Assembly: GCF_000524195.1 (NCBI RefSeq)
Contig: NW_020170385.1
Location: forward strand, 1,615,340-1,679,339
Source of the DNA: Echinococcus granulosus
Lineage: Eukaryota > Platyhelminthes > Cestoda > Cyclophyllidea > Taeniidae
Direction: 5' to 3'
DNA: 64,000 nucleotides
Positions 1 through 14,500 of the stretch are shown here, one piece after another (position 1 is the stretch's first letter; the number at the start of each line of letters is the position of its first letter). The position numbers and the translations under genes are program-made. A model generated the notes under the pieces. It saw only the letters and a program-made list of their open reading frames with translations. It searched no databases and was not told where the DNA came from.

Positions 1-3000
1 CTTTTTTAGGCTAGTGCCTATCTTCAACTACTTTTTTATTTACTCTGCTAAACTGTCATCGTAAATGAAGGCTTTAACGTCCCCTTGTACACTCAATAAC
101 ATTATTTTCAGAATTTACATCAACATGTGGGCCTTTTTACATAGTGAAACATAATTTAGAAATCGAAAGCGCAACACAAAACATCATGTGAAAAATACTT
201 TGTTACGCCCATGAAATAACTAATCGCATCACATTAGACTGTCCTTTGTTACGGATCGCTTAAAGAGAGTACTTGCGTATGCACACCAAGGCTCTTTTGG
301 CCATCTGTGTCTTTTGCCAATATGCCTTGGCGCCAGAGTGCGTATTGAAATAATTTGCGCATCTTTATTACCCAAGGTTACCTCGAAATAGCATGGGAGA
401 CAATCCCAATTATGAGGTACATAAAACCAACTGCTCAAAATAGTCACGATTTTCTTTTGACTTAACTTTGTAATCCTTCTTCTCTAGTAGCAGAAGCTAT
501 TACTTTTTTTACTTCTTCCATCTATCTATCCAGAGTTATTAAGATTTTTCTGCCTGAACGCTTACGCGCAACTGAGTCGTAGGTCAACCAATTTCCCGCA
601 CTCCACTTATAACAATTTAGAAAAAATCAAGGTGAATTCATCCTCTTCTCCTGAAATTACCCGGGTTGAAAACTAGTAAATACCATCCAGTTGCTTCATC
701 AAGGGTGAAATTGTCCCCAAATAAGCTTTTGTGGTTGAGTGTTTTACTGATTGCCACATTCACAACGATTTGCTAAACTACAGTGAAACCTTTTGTTTTC
801 TGTACGCTTTATTAAAAGACAGTTCTCCGTCTGACAAGAGGTAATCTATCTAATTTAAAACATGGATTCGAACAGCTCATCCATTCCCATCAGTTACGCA
901 GGCGGAACTAAAATAAAAAAACTTAAATGCACTGATTTTGAGGTACCAACCATTTATTTATAATTAAAAAGTATATATGGTAAGAAAATGCACATTATGC
1001 AACACTGTGCATTCTCAAATGCTATCAGTCTCCTTCAGGCAATTAGGAAGCATAAATGATTGGCAATTTATTCACTTATTGCAGTGAACAATATCTTCCT
1101 CGGAATAGTGTTTTTTAAGACCTAGTTCTGATACACTGAATATTCTTACAAAATGAACTGGAAAATCTTATTTTTTAAAGCACCTTGGACTTAAATGAAG
1201 AGTGAAGAAAGTAAAATCTCACCTTCGGACAGCTTTATGCTGTCCTGCCCTCACGGATGTTCACCCCTACTTACAGCCCCGTTTTAAAACGAGAGTGACG
1301 CAACAAGAACTCCTGTCGCAATTCTCCTCAAAATCATGCATTTTTTTAGAATCAAAGTTACGGATGCAAGTTTGATTATAATCATGAAGAGAGCCTATTA
1401 GACCGTCACACTTTGTATTGTCCAGGCGTGCAGGAAGGGTGAGGGGAGGTTGACATGAGGATGCAGTACCAGGCCGTCCTAGATGAGGAAACGAAAGGAG
1501 AAAAATGGCATTAGCGGCATCAGATAGACCGATACCGTGGGAAATGGTAATCGTGACTGTGCAAAACAGGACGCCGCCGTCACATGTCCCTCGCTTGGCC
1601 CCTCGTACCGCCTGAACCTCTGAGACGGATAGTTGTATTTGATGGGTTAACACAGAGTTAGTCATGAATTTAGTCAGTGTTGATGGTTGGAATTTGTCTG
1701 GGTCCCTATTTTTGTCACCAAACTTCTCTTCAAATGCGATTCTTTGATCGATTTTTCTTAATATTTCGCATGCACAATCAGATATGGACGCTAAACTACT
1801 GGACGATGACGCTCATTGTCCTTAAGAAGTATTGCTCAACTGCTAAAAAGAATGGATTTGGAAAGAAGGATTTGAATGAGTCTTCCTAATGTGTGTAAAA
1901 AAGATCTAAGCACAAAAATAGACCAAGGTAGCAAATTTAATTGTAATTTGTTTAAAACTATGAATACATCAAGGCTTTACTTAAAGTGCAACAAACAACA
2001 ATTAAGTGTCCCTATAGACAAATTGAACTCATTTTAGGGATAGTAGATCTGGAGAAAGGTATAGTTTTCCTCAATTAATTTCCAGCCAGGCATAACGTGT
2101 CCTTGCGGTTTTCTAGTAGCAATTTTGACTTCGCTAATTTAATGACGGTGAAGTATTTTACAATGATTCCCTTTAAGCGTTAAAAAGTAATGTTAAACTA
2201 CCACAAAGTGTGATTAAATAATGTCTCCATGCTCCAGTCTAATTTTAACATGGATAAGTTGAGCATTTGGTTGTAAAAAATGGCCACACATTCAGATACG
2301 TGGATACGAAACTTGCCCAGCTAGCTTTTTAATGTAGAACGAACTATCAGAGGCAAACGAGTGGTGATATCTCGTTCTACCAATGCTCACCACAAATACT
2401 TGGAAAATGGTATGACTCTATTATTATAAAATTATGAAAAAAATAGCTTGGGGACTCTTGAAAATTATCTTACTTATGACAAAGTACGTACGTTTTAAAC
2501 GCGTCAACAAAAATATCAGACGAAACAGGTGGAATGAGTTATGTGAGCCACGAACAATTTTACACATTTTTGTTGGGCACTGCTTTTTAAACAGACGAAA
2601 TAATGGCATTTGTAGCACTTAAAATCGGGTTGGTCATAGAATTTCCAATCCAAATTTTGAGTTTAAAGCAAACTCAGGCACACGCTTGGATTGAAAACCT
2701 TAGGTGGCGCACTCACATTTCGTCCACTGTCATCTTGCGTGGAATTTAACGTAAAGCCTGCTGAAGGAATGTTGATTGTGGTTACGAGTTCAGCGTGGTC
2801 TTCAGAGTTGGGTCTTTCATACTTGCTCTATTGCATGAAATAATTGAACCCTGGGCAAATTCTTGAGAAGTAATAAAGCACTTGAGTACAACTTTTTTAA
2901 AGATACGGAAACTCTATTGTCTTATCTATGCGTATATTGTCGGAAAAAACTCGACAGTAGAACAGTGCGTTGGAAATTTAAGATTTGCCAAATATCAAAA

Positions 3001-6000
3001 TCTGAAATCACCAAAACATAGTCCCAGATCATTTTTCATTCGTAACACTTTTAATCTGAAAAAATCAGCACCATTTCTACTTATTCGACTTTTAGTTTGC
3101 TTGCTTTTGCATGGGTCATTGAAAAAGATCTGTTGTAAAAAATTTAGCACCTTCAATATAATTGTTGGTGGGATAAATAGAGCCATCCTAATTTATTGCG
3201 TGGATAAGACAAATACGATTTTGAATTATTTCCATTCAGAAAATTCACACAGAAGTCGTTTATTTTATGATATTAGCAAACCGGTATTTCATAATCATAG
3301 AAAAGAAATCATAGCATGTATGTTTGAGAAATCAAGTACTGGAGGTGAGACAAAAAGATGTGTGTGGAGAGCTCCTAGCACCTGCAAGTAATGGGAACGG
3401 CAAGGCCTAAAAATCAAATACAGGAAGGGAAAGGGATAGATCTCGAAAATTAATCTTGAAAGGTACTAAAATAGTTGCCTAGGTGTAGGCAAGGCGATGG
3501 TGTCCCCCATTTTGGATTTACGTAAAGCATCCTCATTTAGGCTACAGTTTTATTTAAAAAAAGATTGCATACGGACACACTAGTGAAGCTTAAAATAAAT
3601 GAACAAGTTAAGAGCCTTTTCAACTTATCAGTCGACAATGACTTAAGAACTGATGAAAAGCCGTTTTTAAGACAGCAAAGTGGCGAAATTATAGGGTGGA
3701 TGATAGTTAGCCATTCGTTCGAAACAATTGTGCTGCGTATTTTGAAGCAGTATTCTTTTGATGAGCTTCTGCTAAAATAACTCCCATAATCCACTTATTT
3801 GTCTCTCAAGCTCGGAGAAAAATTGATGACCTAAAAAATTCAACTTCCTTGCTTCATTGGATGCTTGAAAAAAAGGTAGACACCAAAACTTCCAAGAAAA
3901 ATGCATTAAGATTAAAAATACAATGTTTAAATTAGAATTCCAACAAAAAATTGCCTTAAAAACCCTAAACATGTGTTTGGGAATAGCCTATAACGCCAAT
4001 CATTTACAGAAGAGAGAAGAGCAACTAATAGAAACTCAATTTTCATCATTGGATGCACACTACTTTGGCCACCGTCTTACTGAGATGGAGTGCTAAAAAA
4101 GCTTAGCTACTGCAGCACAATACAAGTCACTTTAACGGCCACATTTTGATATTTGAAAATGAATTTTGCCGTAAAATTACTAAGTAGCTTGTTTGCCAAC
4201 AGAGGTATGGCTGATTGGGGAACTGTGCAGCTAAGATTTTGACTTCTCGTGAGACTATTTTGATCAAAAGTTGACACTGCTAAACAAGCTGATAACGGGT
4301 TGCATTTACCACACGTGGTGATATAATATTAGCATAATTTAATTGGTCATAAAAAAGAGGCCATGAAAAAGAAGAGTGCATGCTTTAGATGTGCGGATTG
4401 GATTATTTATCCTTTTACTGTAGGAATAATGAGGTCGAAAAAGAGTGCAGATATATTTATCACAGAAATGGTTGTTAATGGATGCACACAACTTCCATAG
4501 ATTTTTGTTTTACCGGAGTCAACCAAGTCCTCGTCTTTCGGAAGAATGATTAATTGGACCTTTTCGGTGTTGGCGTAAAAATTTGTCTGAAGACGAATTT
4601 TTCGCACTACTCGATTTGATTAATACCTCACTTATCTGTGACAAATAAGAACTGTTGAGGAATGCAGTAGACTAATCCACTTGAGTGAGGCAAGCGCACT
4701 CTGAAATTTATTCGTCTATCGAGATGCCAGCTAGTGGATATCAGTCACCGTATTATCAACAAATTATTGTGGTTTAGGTCCATAAATTACTGTTCCAATA
4801 ATATATAATCAAAAAATTTGTGAAAGCTTAGGTAATATTTGGGATGGCAATTATGAATGAGCTTTATGGCGTCATATCTGTTCATGATAATTACCAAATA
4901 TTTTGTAGTAATGAAATGGTAGTTTAGATTAAAAGAGCAGCCGTTTTTTAAATTAGCTAGTAGTAATTTAAGAACATCAATCTGCATTCATACGATAAGT
5001 CTTTCTGATGTTCCAAAAGGAAGGTAGTACACCATACTATTAATGTCTTTTTATTGGTTATTATCTATGGATGATCCACTCCTAACGTGAGATGAGAAGC
5101 ATTACAAACGACACACGAACACTTGTGAATATCTGTAGTCCTTAATAGTGTTCCACAATATCTCGCTCCTGTCACGCTTCATACACCTATGAAATGTTCC
5201 CATGGTAGAGGGGCAAGTGCTGCAAATGATTGTCAGTAAAGACTATTACATCATCACCTTATAGACACCTCAGCATTAGAATTTTCAACTGCTTAAAACA
5301 GGGCTTCCTTTCCGGTACTATGTAAAGCGAAATGGTCAAAACACTGCAGACATTTGTGTCAACGAAGTAGATGGAAGTCAGATAGTCATCTTAAGCAAAG
5401 TCAGAGCTCATTATCACATACATGTTAATATTCAGGCCAAAATTCCAGAGCATTGCGATTTGATGTATATTCATGGTGCAAAATATGATAGTCCTTGCTC
5501 CAAAAGGTGGGTCATTTTCTCAAATTGCCTTTATCAGAAAAGGTAAAATTCTCAAATGGTGTTATTTCTAAAAGAGAGGCGTTAAGAAGAAATAGGACAA
5601 TTTTCGATAATGAATGAAATAGACAAACTTGACATCGGCTTTGGTTTGACTTAAATGCAGCCTCTTGGCATGATTGCTGAGTTGTTTTAAACATAATTGT
5701 TTTGAAAAAGCATCCTTTCAGCCACTTGACCATGTTTTGAAATGAAAAGTTCCAAAAATGACTCGCGAAATGAAGTGCCGCAAGCCCCAGGCGATTTAAA
5801 AATGACATCGGAACATGTTAATTAATCCCAATTGTTTAACTTCACTTTCTTCAACAAATAAGGCAGGCAGTCTGGCAGGGCCCATTGTGTCATTCCATAA
5901 TAGAACAGAAATCATGCTCAATATTTTGCAAAATCATCCGACATAAAAGCTTTTTCACATAAAACTTTTGCTCATGCCCGGACGGGAGATAATAATTTAC

Positions 6001-9000
6001 TTTGAAACCTATTTGGTATCGACAAAAGTCTTTGGATCTTAGGAGAAATAGAATATACATAGCCGAGTAAATGGTTTATAATATACTTTGGACACTTTTG
6101 GTTTCAGTACCTAGAGCCTTCATTTTTTTGAAGTGGCTCATATTCTTCGAAGGCTTACCATATTTTTTCTTCTAAAATGCAGAGTTTTTCTAAGATTTCT
6201 GGTATTTAGACAGTGGATTTATGAGTCCCTGTAGGTCAAATCGAGTCCCACAGCTCAATCCAGATTAAACTGGGTTATATTAACCGCATCATTTTGTACC
6301 TGTTCTTAATCTCAAACCTACCTCGTTAACTTAAGCCACTGAATTACGCTACTTTATATAATAGCATACCATTAATCACAGCGTTTTTTCAAAGAAGTCT
6401 GACTTGAAAAGCAGCATTAAGATCAAAGAGAATTGGCAAAGGTTGAAGGTTCAAGAATGATTAGCTGAGTATGATTCACACGTGTAGAAAATGCGTACGT
6501 GCGACGGTAGAGGTGCAGCAGGAAACCACAACCCTCTTCGGACATGTGGAGTTTCGTCGATTTGTACAAAAGTCATTGCAAACTCACGAGAGTTTTGAAA
6601 CCTTTCATAGAAATCCGCGCATACTCACTGAGACATTTGTACTGGAAGGCAGCCCTAGAGTTCAGTGGATCCGTACCCGCACAAACACACCGATCTTACT
6701 TACATTTCCATTTGCACTTTTGCTGCCGTCAGTATTAATCTATAAGACATCTGAATAAAAGACGAGCAGGTTAACATACGAAGAATATTGAAAGCTAGCC
6801 ATGAGATCTCGTTCAAGTTTTACGGGGTGGGGACCGCTCACGCTAATTTTCATCCTTTTGAAGCAAGTGCGCACTTTCTAGCAATAAACACTTCATGCCA
6901 CTACATAAAGGCAACAGAAATGAAAATATCAAGATCCTATTTTATTTTTTGGCAGAATACCTGCCCAAAAATAAAAAGAGACCATGTGAAGACATTTGTG
7001 GGTTATATTTACTTATCCAAGGTTTCCAATTACGCTGAAATGCAATCCATTTCTGATCGTACTTGTACACCGAAACATCTTTACAGACTGTTCCAGGTTC
7101 CGTAGTAAGTTCAGTACATCAGGGCAATGGCAATCTTGATGTTTCTGTGCATTCCATTTTGTCTCTGTTGTCATTAACTCCAAACAGCAGTACGCATGCA
7201 TGCATACATGATGCCTCAAAACTTTTATGAAGGTTATTTAAATGATGATTCCCTTTGCAACACTATAATTTAAATGAATTTTAACTTAAAAGAACTTTTA
7301 AATATACTATCATTTTGGCGTTGACGTCTGTGGGAACTACCTTAAGCTGCATCTATTCATTAAATTTGAATAAAAACAACTGCCAAAGCTGGTTTGCGTA
7401 CCTTAAAAGACCCAAATGGCAGAATTTTCCATTTGTCTGCAAATATATAAACACACGAAGCGTTTATTCGAGCAATTTTGCCACACTTTGATCAAAAAAT
7501 ATGCCCAGATTAATTTGATTGGTTAATCCAGCTATTTTGATAATATAGCAATTAAAATAACTACACGGATTTGTCTAATAATTCATCACATCTTCAGTAT
7601 GGGTGGTGTGTGATGAGTAGCAACGGGAAAGCGTGTGGAAGCAAAAAATCGGCGTTATAATCATGACATAAAGTCCTCTGCTTATGGTAACAGAGATGCT
7701 ATAGGCTCGGTAATTTTATTGAAGCTGATTATGCAAACAGAAAGTGCAAATAATTGTGTGACATTAAAAGAAACATTCCTGCCAAAGCACTTATGAATTT
7801 TAATTATTTTTTGGCAGTAAATTGCAGAAAACAATCGAAATTGGAAAAAGACGCAGTAGCTATTTTCTCTTTGAACTATGGATTCATTCCGACGTCCCTT
7901 TTCCTTCTTCAGAAATGCCACTTGATAAAATTAATCATAAGAAAATTTACCATTTAAGTAAAGATCAGACAAAAAATCAAATGTATGGAAATAGGTAAGA
8001 AATATTATTAGGCCTCATTGAATAATGGCTTTCATCTTACCTTGAAGACTGAATATAATCTCCTTCCTTCCGATGTCTTGATTAGTAGCATCTATTTCTT
8101 TGGTACAAAGCTCAATTCGGTCAAGCCTGTGACAGACTACTCCTTGGATTGTTAATTCTGAATAATCATAAATACCTCATGCAGATCAACATTGAAAACT
8201 GTCCCTTAATCCAGCACTATTTCTTCGATAAAATGTTTGCATAGAAAGTAATAGACTGTTACACCCTATACTGCACTGTCCAGAATCTCAGAAGTATGGA
8301 TTCCGGTAGATCCTCGAGTACCGGACTGAATCACTGACATATTCATTAATGAACTCACAGAGCGACTTTAGGATTTGCAAAGCAACGATCATAACAAAGC
8401 TTCTTTGTGCTCGTAATTGATCCACCGTTTCGGAGAACGCGCTTTGAACTTGTGGTCGCCTGGTGTGAACAAGTCATTTAAGTTACTTTACCTAAAATCC
8501 TGGCAGCCTTCATTTTATCAAACAAATTTCCACAATGCAGTTTCTCTCTTTCCTTGACTTTTGCGTTCAACTTATTCACACCCGACAGGTTGATTTGATT
8601 TGTGATATTTGAAAGACATAGTTGACATTTCCTTGTTGTAACTTACACTGCACTGCAAGCTGGATTATGAAAAGGGTGCCTAAATGTCATTCTACCCTAA
8701 TTACGATATTCAAACAGACAGTTAAGAGTTTGGCATTTTGAGAAAACCAGTCATAAACAGTACACGTGCGTGCAAAGTAATAACATATGCAGTTTTTGCA
8801 TGTCTTTACTTTCCATTTTGGGTGTTGTGCATTAGTGGACACATGATAAGTTTGATTGTCTCAGTAGAAAAGCTAAATGCACTCACCAATCGAATATAAT
8901 TGAGTATATCGTTTAGACCAATTAGATTGACTGAGTACGGCTCTGATCATGATTAAATTGGTACTCTTTAAACCCAAGCTAAAATAACATCATAGATTTC

Positions 9001-11461
9001 CATCTTTGGGCGGTCAAGCCCGGGAATGATATATTCTAACGGCTGAGCTAAACTGCCTTCCAATAGTCAGTATGGACTAAAGAAAGGAAGCTGACGCACA
9101 GTTATCACGAGCGACTTGAGGTCTTGGAGGGGTGAGAATACCAATAAGAAGGAGGTTTGCTTGGTAGGCTGGGTCTGGATTCTATGGAAATCCGAGTCTT
9201 CGAGCGCTGGCGGTAGGAGTGAAACGTAAGGCCTGAAATGTCTTTGAGCCAAAACTGCAGGGAATGTGACAATCAGTCAGCTGTTTTCTAAATTGGCTTT
9301 TCAATCAACATCACAGTAGCTTTTGGAAGAGGTGCGGGCCATGGACGCACTAAGAATGCCGATTTATCAGGATTAGAATGCCTACTCGTCAGTTTGATGG
9401 TCCGAATTGAATGACAGTCAGATAAGCCAATAATTCGAACTTCGGTTTGCTGGCATAATAATGCTTTGTGCTTTGAGGTCAGGGAGTTATTTCCATCATT
9501 CAATAAAACTCCGGCATATTATCTACTTCTACGAACTGATAAAGGATCCTATATTCGCACACCACCCATGAGTCATTTCAATCATTCTTTTATTTTGCAC
9601 GTATATCACTCTTTATATCACACTAGACATTCCTTCCTTAAAAATCAAATCTGATGTATTACAGGTTAGCAAATTTTAAGAGAACTTTTATTAGGCGCAA
9701 TTTCCTATCGCATATGGACCATTCCCTCATTCATTGTCGTGGCCTTCACCTACGGACGTGCAAACGTGATTCATAAAACCCAGTGGTATCCTCATGGGAT
9801 TACAATATTTTCCTCATCGAATATGACGAAAAGATCTTACAAGCTGACTTTAGTATTGGTTTAGGTTTTATGGAAGTTAAGCTGTAAAACACCAGTGCTA
9901 ATGGAAAATTAAAAAGTATGATGACCCCCTCCTGTCATTCGTAGACTGATTCATTCAACTTTTCTTGATTTTTTAGCAAGTTTTGACCGGCGGACCTTTA
10001 TTGAATTGAAGCTAAGCACTCCTGTCTTCAGATAGGAAGTAATTATAACCCAATGAAATATATACGAGCATTCTGAAATACGTGCAACATTAATACCCAG
10101 ATTTACTACTTCAACCATTTTGACATGCGTAAAGAGTTCAAACACTAGATTTTTATTTAGTAGTAGCTGCAGTGATTGGACACAAAAGTTTCTTTTAGCT
10201 TCGACCATGACTTTGGAAAGTAAATTATATTTACTCGGAATAGTCTGACTGAGGACGGTATTTCGCTGAACGGCCCGATGATAACTAGTTCATTAATTTT
10301 GGAGTTTCCAGATAAGGCACTGATTTCAAGTTGAAATACAAGTACTGCACCCGAGTGGCTATAAGTTCTAATATATTTAGCCCAAGTAATATTTGCAACG
10401 ATTGCCTTCCCCCTTAGTCAAAGCAGTCAGAAATTCAAAGAAGTTCATCTGTGGCTGATTCATCAAAGTGGTAATAAAATCCAACCTCAGATGAGGGCTC
10501 CTACCAGATGTCAGAAGGTTACCAACACCTAAATTCGATGAGAAGTTTGTCTTGGTTAGACATTTTTGGAAACGACATCAAAATGCGGATGATTTCAAAA
10601 ACCGACTTTTATTTTACTGTGCGCTGTGGCTAATGCAGCTTTCACACCTTAATCGTCCAGGTTTTGATTTTTAAATAGCAGACTTAGGTAGTTGTTAGGA
10701 AAAATAGTCTAATTGTAATGCATTCGGAACTCAGTAATCGCGTGTCATTTTTTTGTTCTCAGTTTTTATGCAACTATTCTTCGATTGTCTAGAAGAAACC
10801 TGAGTCGCAGCGAAAAGTGTCAAACGCAAAAGCTACTAGCCTCTTGTATCCATGGGGAAGTAGTAATGCTTTCTTGTCCACGTCTAATTTAAAATGACGA
10901 TATCATTACGCTAAATTGTTTATTAGGTGGAGTGTTAGCTATTCAGAGCGCGTATACAGAATGTGATATTATAGTTTATTACCGAATCAGATAGAGCTGA
11001 TAACTGGTCTTATGCGAAGTGAGGACCTAAAGCCCTCTCGTATTGCCATTGCCCAGGGCAATAGACACACGCGCAGGACATTAATAAACTCCGGTCATCG
11101 TAGTCATACAGCAGGCTCGCGGATGCATTCTTATCATGTTTACGCTTATTGAAGACTGACAACCACCTAACCAATGATCGGCGAAGTCGTCACTGATTGG
11201 CAGTTGTCTCGTGCATCCATTGGTCGCGCGAATGAGAGGACGTAGAGTTTGGGCCAATGATAAACAAGGATGGTGTTCATAAGCCTAATTTTATGTCTTA
11301 TTCCTTCGACTAACAGGCTGCAATCTACTTCCAATTGGTGAGTGTTGTGAGCCCGTAACGGGTGTTCAGGAATGATCAGGGCTTAATAAGTGCAACAGTA
11401 CTCCCTGTCCGATAATAATAAGTCACTAGTTCTTCTCGCGACCGAGCACTTACAAACAACG
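1..11461. other. Long gene-poor stretch
   Basis: No recognisable gene in about 11.4 kb. The DNA is AT-rich with stop codons frequent in all frames. The longest open frame is 169 codons at 2882-3391 on the plus strand; it has no family resemblance I know, no convincing splice partners and an A/T-rich composition like its surroundings, so I leave it uncalled. Another of 132 codons (1267-1665, minus) is similarly unsupported. A perfect 7-bp inverted repeat with a one-base spacer lies at 11048-11062, about 400 bp upstream of the anosmin start. The stretch presumably includes the upstream regulatory region of the anosmin gene; that is inference from position. Confidence 0.6.
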
Positions 11462-11596
11462 ATGGTCCCCTCCCATGGAATACTACTGACCGTTCTCGCA
11501 ATTTTGGGTTTGCTCACTCTTGGCACAGCAGATATCACGGACATGATCGGTGAAGCCATTTGCGCAGCACAGTGTCTGGCCAATTTCACTTTATCT
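11462..11596 (+). other. Anosmin exon 1: signal peptide and first Cys motif
   Basis: 45 codons. The hydrophobic core lies at residues 6-20 with a likely cleavage near residue 23, followed by ICAAQCLANF, which resembles the CxxxC that opens the Cys-rich region of vertebrate anosmin-1. It ends in phase 0 at a GTGAGT donor. Confidence 0.65.
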
Positions 11597-14500
11597 GTGA
11601 GTTTAGTTCCTTTATCCAAAGATTTATACGTTATTATCATATTTCTTTTTTTAATGCATTTGAAGAAACACAACTTGAATACTTAAGTGGAAAAATAGAT
11701 TACTTAATGGCGTTCACCATGCTGATTTGCATGATTCTAGCACGTTGCTTATTTGTGGTTTTTGCCATGCCATCAATCGAGTACTAGTTCATAATGAACA
11801 CATCTAAAGTAAGCAAAAATGATTCCTGTTTACGTTCTTTCTTCCTACAAGTGATTTTCAAATCGTTGTGATGCAAACAAATTTATCATTCAACATAGAC
11901 TAGATTTGTTTCTGAGAGCGTGATTTAGACATAGTAGAGTATTCAAACATCCCTGACTCCACAAATTTATAAACTTTAGAGTCAGACATTTCCCTCAGAA
12001 AGTCTGATTCATTATGGTGCTACCGTGACGCCGAAACAAAACAGGTACATTAATGCAATTTGTTAATCCCGGCTCTTAGAACGAAGTAAACCTTTACCTA
12101 GTAGATTTGGTTTCGTTGCTTCCACTTTAAAGTGTCTAATCTTACATTTCCGTTTCATCCCTAAAACGTTCCCCCCCCCACTTCAGGCAAAATACTTTGA
12201 CGTTAAACAAACTTTTATGTTGATTCTTATCCTTCAGTAATTGATACTAAGCTTCAAAAACATAAACATAAAATTTTACCTAGTGAGTGTTTTTACAGTG
12301 TTTTAGCATCATGCATAAGCAAATCAGAGTTTTTGTAGTCCGTTTTAGCCTTATAGCGGAGGAGACGGTAATACTGTACGTACAAATTTCACATTGGTGC
12401 TTAGCGGGAGACCAAACAGTTGAGATGTCTTGAGCAGTTCCAACATGATCAACAACTTTGTGGTGAATGATCTTTTCATTTCATGCGTAGGATAAAACCT
12501 GACCCGTACCCTCAGTCTCTTACTATTCTTCCGCCACTCATCTGCCTTGCGGTTTCGCTGTCGACTGGGCTGCCTCAAATTCACACAACAGCATGCTTCA
12601 AGTAGACCCTTTCCAAATATTTTTTTATGACCGTGGGAAAGTCGAGTGACGGCATGGTTATTTTGGAATCTCGCTTCTGTGCATCTGTATATATGTGTGA
12701 GTGTATGCGTGCGCGCCGCTTCAAAGACCTTACAAAGCTGTATCAGCGACAGCAGGCTGGCCGACAACAAATGCCATCACCCACGGATAAATGCCACTTA
12801 ACTGAGCGTCACCAAGTGGGGGTGAAGCGGGATCGCCCTTCTGCCTTGGGTACGAAGCAGGATAAATGAGAGGGCAGTTCAGAGGGGAGGAAAAGAAGCA
12901 AAGTGGATGGTGCCGTCGATTTCCAATCTTCCTTTCGGCATTTACAAATGAGTTAAAGCAGTTAATAAAAGGAGGAAAACCTCAGAAAGAGGGAGTTTAG
13001 AGATGGTTTAGCCTTTCTAGGAGATGCAAAACACAATATACCGGAATATTCTCTGCCTATGGATGCATTGCGTTTTACTTATCCATCCTAGGTTGTAATA
13101 TTGAAGTAATTGATGGTATTCTTTGTGTTTATCCAGTTAGCTACTTATTTTCCACTGGGAGCAAAATAAAAACTTGCGCAAAACCTGTAACTGAATGACC
13201 ATAGGATTGCCAAATGTTAAAATATTTTTTCACCATCTTTAGACTTCTTGTGTGCAGTCAGCTCGGTTTGATTTCACTAAACTAAATCGTCACCATTACT
13301 AACTGCTGGTTCATGAATAGCATAATCTGCGTATATATTTGGAAAATATTGAGCTTAATGAAATCACAAACTTTGGGTACGGTGGTAGCTTTTCAATAAA
13401 TTAGTTCTTTGTTTGATCACGGGTAATTCGGGTAATGCGAACAAGAAAGGTTTTGTGGCATCGATCTAGGAAGCTAGATAAGATTTTACCAAGAATCTCT
13501 GCTGGAACTTTCCATATTTGTATATTTTCAATAGCATAGTAGTTATTAATGTAGTTGGCAGGTCAAGGATTGGTATGACCTGGCTGAGTAGTTTTCTGTG
13601 ATCTTTGCGATACGCAGAGAAATCCTAACTGAACGCACGTTTGTAAGGTAATTACGCGCTAACTCGACAACGTCGAACTGAGGTGATTTTCGCCATCTCA
13701 ACGCGTTTTCTTACCTCGCAGTCCAACTCTCTTAGCCACGGTTCCAAAGGAGACACACTTGCTTAATCTCACATTTACATAATGAAATGAAAACAGTTTT
13801 GTGGTGGCAGACCCTTGATACATTTCCATAATGCATTCAGTTCAAAATACAAATGCAGTTTCAGTTGATATCGAATGAAAATAATTCACAATTGCTCTTT
13901 GATAATTGATCGAGTGAGCATTGGTAAATCCCAATTTCGCATCTTAGTTGTGAATCTGATCACTTCACTATGAAGACCATCTAATTCAAGGCCTCTTTTG
14001 CTGAATCCATGTCTATAGAATTTCGATGGATTCTTTGGTTTGACCTGCTGCCGAAATAGTCCTTTTCTGCTTCCAGCATTTTTACACCATATGTTCAATA
14101 TTTTCTAATCAATAAAGGAGCTTTAAGCGAAAATCAGCCATCTGCGTTTTTTTTTATACTCTGACAGACAATCTAGTAGTCCAATTCGGAATTTCAGATC
14201 ATCTTTTGGACACAAAAAGTAGGGATTCCGGATATCATTGGAAGTCTTATGCCGAATGCTGCCGTTTCAGTGGATATAAACAAATTCTCACGTAAATCGC
14301 CATTCACACTTGACAAAGTTGGAAAATTCAATAAAAAAAGCTTTGAGAGACTATTTTTGGTGGCCACGCATACTCTGGGGAACCACTCAAGGCCAGAACG
14401 TAAATGCACACTAAATTAATCGGTCTCGCAACTACTCCTATCTACGTCGACAGCTGCAATTTTCCTCCTTTTTCCAACAGAGTATAATCGTCTAAGAATG

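Noticed and set aside
863..872. Perfect tRNA B-box (minus strand)
   Set aside because: Flanking bases do not form a T stem, and no A box or acceptor stem is present.
1267..1665. 132-codon minus-strand ORF
   Set aside because: No family resemblance and no supporting signals; consistent with a chance open frame.
12173..12180. Run of about eight C residues
   Set aside because: Isolated short homopolymer with no associated feature.
12351..12869. ORFs on both strands in anosmin intron 1 (139 and 80 codons)
   Set aside because: No motif and no in-phase splice sites for the Cys-rich region; treated as chance.
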